From JAWMQL01 sp033283165 (GTDB taxonomy: Bacteria > Pseudomonadota > Gammaproteobacteria > Pseudomonadales > Halieaceae), in assembly GCA_033283165.1 (NCBI GenBank), contig JAWMQL010000003.1:744001-808000 (forward strand): 64,000 nt of DNA, written 5' to 3'. A program made the position numbers and the translations under genes. Below the pieces are notes generated by a model. It made no database searches, was not told where the DNA came from, and worked only from the letters and a program-made list of their open reading frames with translations. Shown piece after piece: positions 59,958 through 64,000 of the stretch (position 1 is the stretch's first letter; every line of letters starts with the position of its first letter).

Positions 59958-61802
59958 TCAGTCAATCGCCAGTGCCTGGCCATTGGTGTAGGGGTGGCTG
60001 GCGGCACTCAACCGGCCAGTCCTGGGATCGCGGGCGATACCTACCCAGAGTCCCTGGGAGTAATGGCGGTCCTCCGGCTGCATCCACTTGTAGGGCAGGC
60101 CTGTGGCTTCCATCAGTTCCTCACTGAAGTCGCCCTGCATCACGCGCACGGTCTGGGTCGCCTTGGTGGGGTCGCCAATACCCTCCATCTGTGGGAGGAG
60201 TATGGAGGGAGCGTCGAGGGCCTCCTTGGGTGTCATGCCAAAGCCGAGTACGTTGGTCAGGGACTGAAAGGTCTGCAGGTGCAGGCCCATGGCCATGGAC
60301 GCAAAGGCCAGCACCGGCTCCCCGTCCTTCACTGCCAGGCCGATTTCGATGGGATCTGGCAGCCGCTTGCCGGGGCCGGCCAGCGCAATGATGGCTTTCT
60401 GGCTGACCGCGGGATCACCGATGCTCACCCCGTCAATGATGATCCCGGTCTTGCCCCAGACCATGCAGTTGATGGAGTGGGTGACCGCGGTCATATTGCC
60501 CCAGCGGTCAATGGCGACCACCGTGTCGGAGTGCTTGGTCCCGGAATCCGCCCACTGGCTGAAGCCGTTACCCGCCGCGATCTGGGCCCACAGCTTGTCC
60601 GCATGGGCCTGGGTGGTGCGGGCTTCCGGGGTGAACTCCAGTTCCGGATACTTCTCTGCCAGCATCTGCGGCGCAAACGCCTGAATAAATGGAATGCCGC
60701 CGGCATTCAACAGTTCGGAGACACGGCGGAAACTCTCGGGATTTTTCGACCAGTGACCCAGCTCGAGAATGTCCGCCGACTCGCCCATATTGAGTGCTTC
60801 CAGCATACTCACCCCACCATAGGCCGGGAGACCGTTGCCATAAACGGTATAGCCCCGGTATTCCGTGGACACGGGCTCGCCCCAGATCACTTCGTAGTTG
60901 GTCAGGTCCTCCAGGGTCATCTTGCCGCCATCCGCCTGGACCGCCGCCACGGCCTTCTTCGCCCAGGGGCCGGTGTACATATAATCAACGCCTTCGGACT
61001 GGATGGCCCGCAGGGTTTTCGCCAGCGCCGGCTGTTTGAGGGTGTCCCCCGGTTGCAGCCACTCACCATCGGGACGGGAGAAAACGGCTTTGCTGGCGGG
61101 CAGGCGGGCCAGATCCTTCTTGCGTGGTTCCAGGTAGGAGTTCAGTGCCTGGCCGAAGGGTATCCCCTTCTCGGCCAGGTAAACGGAGGGTTCCAGCAGG
61201 CTGTTGAACGGCAGTTTGCCGAAGCGGGCGTGTGCCGCTTCGACGCCGCGCATAAAGCCGCCGACCAGGGCGGTTCTACCACTGGGCTCTCCGGTGCCGT
61301 AAAGCGCTTCGCCGTAGCCGCCAATTTCCCCGGGGATACTCATCGGGTCGTCTTCCCCGGCGACCGTGTTCCAGCCCGCGTTCAAATAGGCAATCTCACC
61401 GCTGGTCGCATCGTAGTGCACCATACTCATGATGCCGAAGAAACTGATGACCGCGCCGGCGCCCAGGGTCACCTGGGTCATGGCGGTGGTGAGCGCCGCA
61501 TCCACCGAGCTGCCGCCCTGCTTCAGTGCCTCAAGACCGGCCCGCTGGGCCAGCGGATGATAGCTACCGGAGATGGCGCCTCCAAAACCCACTGCCTCGG
61601 GGTTCCCGGGAAAATCCACATCTTCTCGTACCAGGAATTGGTCCACTTCCCCTGTGGGCCAGCGCGCCGGAGACAGATTCACCGTGGTCGCAGGGCTTTT
61701 TTCCTGTGCGGAGGCAGCCGTCGTCTGGGAATGCCCCGGGACGGCAAACGAAAGTGTCAGCGACACGACCAGGGGACGTATCAAATACTTGGGATAGGTC
61801 AT
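59958..61802 (-). CDS. Gamma-glutamyltransferase family protein 2
   Basis: This 614-residue secreted protein (signal LIRPLVVSLTLSFAVPGHSQ) belongs to a divergent GGT branch. The large subunit is recognised by YHPLAQRAGLEALKQGGSSV and DAALTTAMTQVTLGAGAVIS. At the expected maturation site the sequence reads GTKHS425-DTVVAID, so neither the T-T nor the conserved His of canonical GGT is present. The following strand is normal (DRWGNMTAVTHSINCM). The nearest candidate nucleophiles are Ser425 or Thr427. It may be an acylase- or GGT-like hydrolase of different specificity. It is not a close duplicate of the other GGT-like protein. Confidence 0.8.
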   Translation of the reverse strand: MTYPKYLIRPLVVSLTLSFAVPGHSQTTAASAQEKSPATTVNLSPARWPTGEVDQFLVREDVDFPGNPEAVGFGGAISGSYHPLAQRAGLEALKQGGSSVDAALTTAMTQVTLGAGAVISFFGIMSMVHYDATSGEIAYLNAGWNTVAGEDDPMSIPGEIGGYGEALYGTGEPSGRTALVGGFMRGVEAAHARFGKLPFNSLLEPSVYLAEKGIPFGQALNSYLEPRKKDLARLPASKAVFSRPDGEWLQPGDTLKQPALAKTLRAIQSEGVDYMYTGPWAKKAVAAVQADGGKMTLEDLTNYEVIWGEPVSTEYRGYTVYGNGLPAYGGVSMLEALNMGESADILELGHWSKNPESFRRVSELLNAGGIPFIQAFAPQMLAEKYPELEFTPEARTTQAHADKLWAQIAAGNGFSQWADSGTKHSDTVVAIDRWGNMTAVTHSINCMVWGKTGIIIDGVSIGDPAVSQKAIIALAGPGKRLPDPIEIGLAVKDGEPVLAFASMAMGLHLQTFQSLTNVLGFGMTPKEALDAPSILLPQMEGIGDPTKATQTVRVMQGDFSEELMEATGLPYKWMQPEDRHYSQGLWVGIARDPRTGRLSAASHPYTNGQALAID

Positions 61803-61888
61803 TTTATTCCTCTCGCTGTTAGCCAGTTCGATGCGATGGGCGCAAGGTTCGGCCGCTCGGGCGCGGTTTCCCGCGCCCTGGCCGGGTA

Positions 61889-64000
61889 CTAGAAGGTGTA
61901 GCGGAACGCCAGCCGGATTGTGCGCGGCGGCAGCACGAAGATCTCGTCGAAGGTCACCCCCGGGGGCAACGCAATCCCCTGGTTTTCGAGGGTATCGTTG
62001 AAGTCATTCCTGGCCACCACCTGAGATTCATCCGCGAGGTTGGTCACCAGCAGATCGGCGCTCCAGGTATCGCCCCGCAAACCCAGGCCCGCATTCAGCA
62101 CGGAGAAGTCGCCCAGCGTGGATGCGTCGGTCGATAGCGATGCAGTATATTCGCCGGTATAGGACCAGGTACCATTGATGTACCACGAGGTGTTGCCAAA
62201 GGCAGGGGCGACATACTCCGCACCGGCGCTCACGCTGTAGTCGGGCGAGTTCGGCAAGTCAGTTCCCGAGGGGAGCACCTCGCCGGTCAACTGGTTGAAT
62301 AGCAGGTCCTCCTCCAGTTGCGCGTCGGCGTAGTTGCCACCCACGAAGACATTCAGGCGCTCGCTCACCTGCGCGGTGAATTCTGCTTCAAAGCCCGTGG
62401 AGGAGGCCTCACTGGCGTTGACCAGCACGCCAAAGCCCAGGGGGGGTGTTGCCACAATGACTTGCAAGTCCTCGTAGTCCGTGTAGAAGGCCGTGGCATT
62501 GAAGGTCGCGCGACCATCCCAGAACGTCGACTTCAAGCCGATCTCCCAGGCGCCAGTTTTATCATCGTCGTAGGATTCCAGTCCCTCACTACTTCCCGGG
62601 ACAAAGAGTTCCATGACCGCCAGGGTAGCGGTGGAGTTCAGATTGCCATTGCGGGCGCCCGAGGCGTACTGGGCGAAGAACATCAAATCATCCGTCGGCG
62701 CGTACTGCACCGCTAGCTTGGGCAACACTGCGTCGATTTCCACTTTTTCCCTGACTTCGGGCAGCACCAGCGGAGCCAGACTAAGAATGACCGGGTTAGC
62801 TGGGGCGAAGACTTCAATCTCCTCCGTATGGTAGCGAACGCCCGCCGTCAATGACCATCGTTCAGAGAGTGCGTAGTCCAATTCCAGGTAAGCTGATATC
62901 TGCTCTCCGTCGTTGGTCAGGGAGGGCTCCTGTACCGGAATGCCCAGCGCGGTAAAGATTTCTGAATAGCTGTCACCGGGTAGCCCCACCAGGGGGAAGG
63001 TCGCACTGCTTACATCCGGCACAATGTTTTCATAGGTAAAATCGCGATAGAAGACACCCGCGGTGAATTGCAGCGGGCCCTCGAACTGGCTCACCAGGCG
63101 CAACTCCTGTGACCACTGCTCGTAGTCCAAACCATCCTGGGCGAAACTCTGGTCCGGGTAGCCAAAGAACGGCAGGGTCACGAAGGAATTCACCAGGGAA
63201 AAAACCTGATCATACGTATCGCGGCGCCGCTCCCGGTCAAAGTAGCCCGTGATTGAAGACAGCGTCAGCCCATCTAACTCGTAATCGATCTTGGCGCTGG
63301 CAATCAGCGACTCATCATCTATCTGGTCGTTGCCCGTAGGAAGATTTGCCTCTAGATCCTCGATGTCGCCGGTGACCAGGCCCAGCGAACCCTGCTCTGA
63401 ATCGTCGTAGTTGGCCATCAGGCGAATATTCAGGCGTTCCGTGGGCCGGGCGAGGAAGACGCCGCGGATATTCAGGGCCTCGTAATCGTTGCTGTCCTCT
63501 TTCCCATCCCCCGAATCGATGTATCCGGGCATCACGTAGCGGCCACCGCTGAGGCGCAGCGCCGCGGTATCGCCCAGCAGGGGAATATTGACTGCCGCCC
63601 GCACCCCAAAATCTTCATCGCCATCGGGAACGTAAATACCCTCGACCTCAAACTTGCCGCCGAGCACGCCAAGCTCCGGGTCATGGGTAAAATAGCGCAG
63701 AGCGCCAGCGCTGGAACCCTCGCCGTACAGGGTGCCCTGTGGTCCACGCAGGACTTCGACACGCTGCAGGTCGAAATTGCGCACTTCCACCTGGGCGCCG
63801 CCAAGTGTGTTGATAGGTGCCTCATCGAGATAGACGCCCACCGGTCGCGCAGACGGCAACAGATCCTGGGTCGTCAGGAAGTTGGTGATGCCGCGGATAT
63901 TCAGTTCGTTGCGATTGGGGCCGCGCTCCTGCACGTTGAGGCTGGGGGTGAAACGCGTCAGATCGCCTAGCGAAGAAACGCCTAGCCGATCGAGGTCATC
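61889..64000 (-). CDS. TonB-dependent receptor (N-terminus outside the window)
   Basis: The frame is open to base 64000, so the signal peptide and TonB box lie outside. The visible 703 residues begin inside the plug (LGDLTRFTPSLNVQERGPNR, NELNIRGITNF) and run through the beta-barrel to the aromatic end LAFRYTF. The plug has the standard VEVLRGPQGTLYGEGSSAGA segment. It is the likely importer of the peptides or gamma-glutamyl compounds processed by the downstream secreted hydrolases. It is distinct in sequence from the receptor at 22.4 kb. Confidence 0.92.
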   Translation of the reverse strand, partial: DDLDRLGVSSLGDLTRFTPSLNVQERGPNRNELNIRGITNFLTTQDLLPSARPVGVYLDEAPINTLGGAQVEVRNFDLQRVEVLRGPQGTLYGEGSSAGALRYFTHDPELGVLGGKFEVEGIYVPDGDEDFGVRAAVNIPLLGDTAALRLSGGRYVMPGYIDSGDGKEDSNDYEALNIRGVFLARPTERLNIRLMANYDDSEQGSLGLVTGDIEDLEANLPTGNDQIDDESLIASAKIDYELDGLTLSSITGYFDRERRRDTYDQVFSLVNSFVTLPFFGYPDQSFAQDGLDYEQWSQELRLVSQFEGPLQFTAGVFYRDFTYENIVPDVSSATFPLVGLPGDSYSEIFTALGIPVQEPSLTNDGEQISAYLELDYALSERWSLTAGVRYHTEEIEVFAPANPVILSLAPLVLPEVREKVEIDAVLPKLAVQYAPTDDLMFFAQYASGARNGNLNSTATLAVMELFVPGSSEGLESYDDDKTGAWEIGLKSTFWDGRATFNATAFYTDYEDLQVIVATPPLGFGVLVNASEASSTGFEAEFTAQVSERLNVFVGGNYADAQLEEDLLFNQLTGEVLPSGTDLPNSPDYSVSAGAEYVAPAFGNTSWYINGTWSYTGEYTASLSTDASTLGDFSVLNAGLGLRGDTWSADLLVTNLADESQVVARNDFNDTLENQGIALPPGVTFDEIFVLPPRTIRLAFRYTF

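Overview
The window looks like chromosomal DNA of a heterotrophic, probably marine gammaproteobacterium, most like the Halieaceae (OM60/NOR5) group. This is inferred from gene content: two TonB-dependent receptors, a polyamine-type importer, Rieske oxygenases, S9, DUF885 and gamma-glutamyl hydrolases, and GC-rich coding DNA of roughly 60% by eye. No 16S rRNA gene is present, so the taxonomy is a guess.

Layout. 0-4.8 kb: the end of ychF, a secreted 11-residue-repeat protein, an enoyl-CoA hydratase, an MFS carrier and an AraC regulator. 4.9-18.7 kb: a coherent amine-catabolism locus with two PYROXD2-like flavoproteins, a GcvT-like folate protein, two class III aminotransferases, a CMO/GbcA-type Rieske oxygenase, a PotFGHI-type ABC importer and a TetR-GNAT fusion. 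A 17-bp motif recurs in both promoter regions around the regulator. 18.7-26.1 kb: a TPR-sulfotransferase, a beta-propeller protein, an Asp/Asn beta-hydroxylase, a TonB receptor and a second Rieske oxygenase. 26.2-30.9 kb: a sigma-54-dependent response regulator next to divergent candidate -24/-12 promoters serving a PRC-barrel gene and a small cytoplasmic protein, then a PLDc_N membrane peptide and trkH with a TrkA-N gene.

31.0-35.0 kb: tRNA-Met(CAU) followed by an integrative element (excisionase-like protein, tyrosine recombinase, four unrecognised small genes). It is flanked by helically phased repeats, an ISL3-family fragment, an IS3 orfA fragment and a 3'-truncated SnoaL-like gene. 35.3-42.4 kb: branched-chain amino/keto acid metabolism (acetolactate synthase, Leu/Val-type dehydrogenase, BCKDH E1alpha, E1beta and E2, divergent Lrp regulator). 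42.5-53.2 kb: an HxlR regulator, a flavoprotein with an N-terminal beta-sandwich, an amidohydrolase, a frameshifted LysR gene, ilvE, an NSS transporter, a broken amidohydrolase and an acyl-CoA synthetase. 53.2-64 kb: a minus-strand peptide-scavenging run of TonB receptor, two gamma-glutamyltransferase homologues, an S9 peptidase, a DUF885 lipoprotein and an alpha/beta-hydrolase that has lost its nucleophile segment.

Best candidates for something undescribed are the amine locus, read here as a split version of the FAD plus folate-domain architecture of dimethylglycine/sarcosine dehydrogenases under a TetR-GNAT fusion; the divergent sigma-54 control region; and the unknown cargo of the tRNA-Met element. 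All functional assignments come from reading motifs by eye. No database search was possible.
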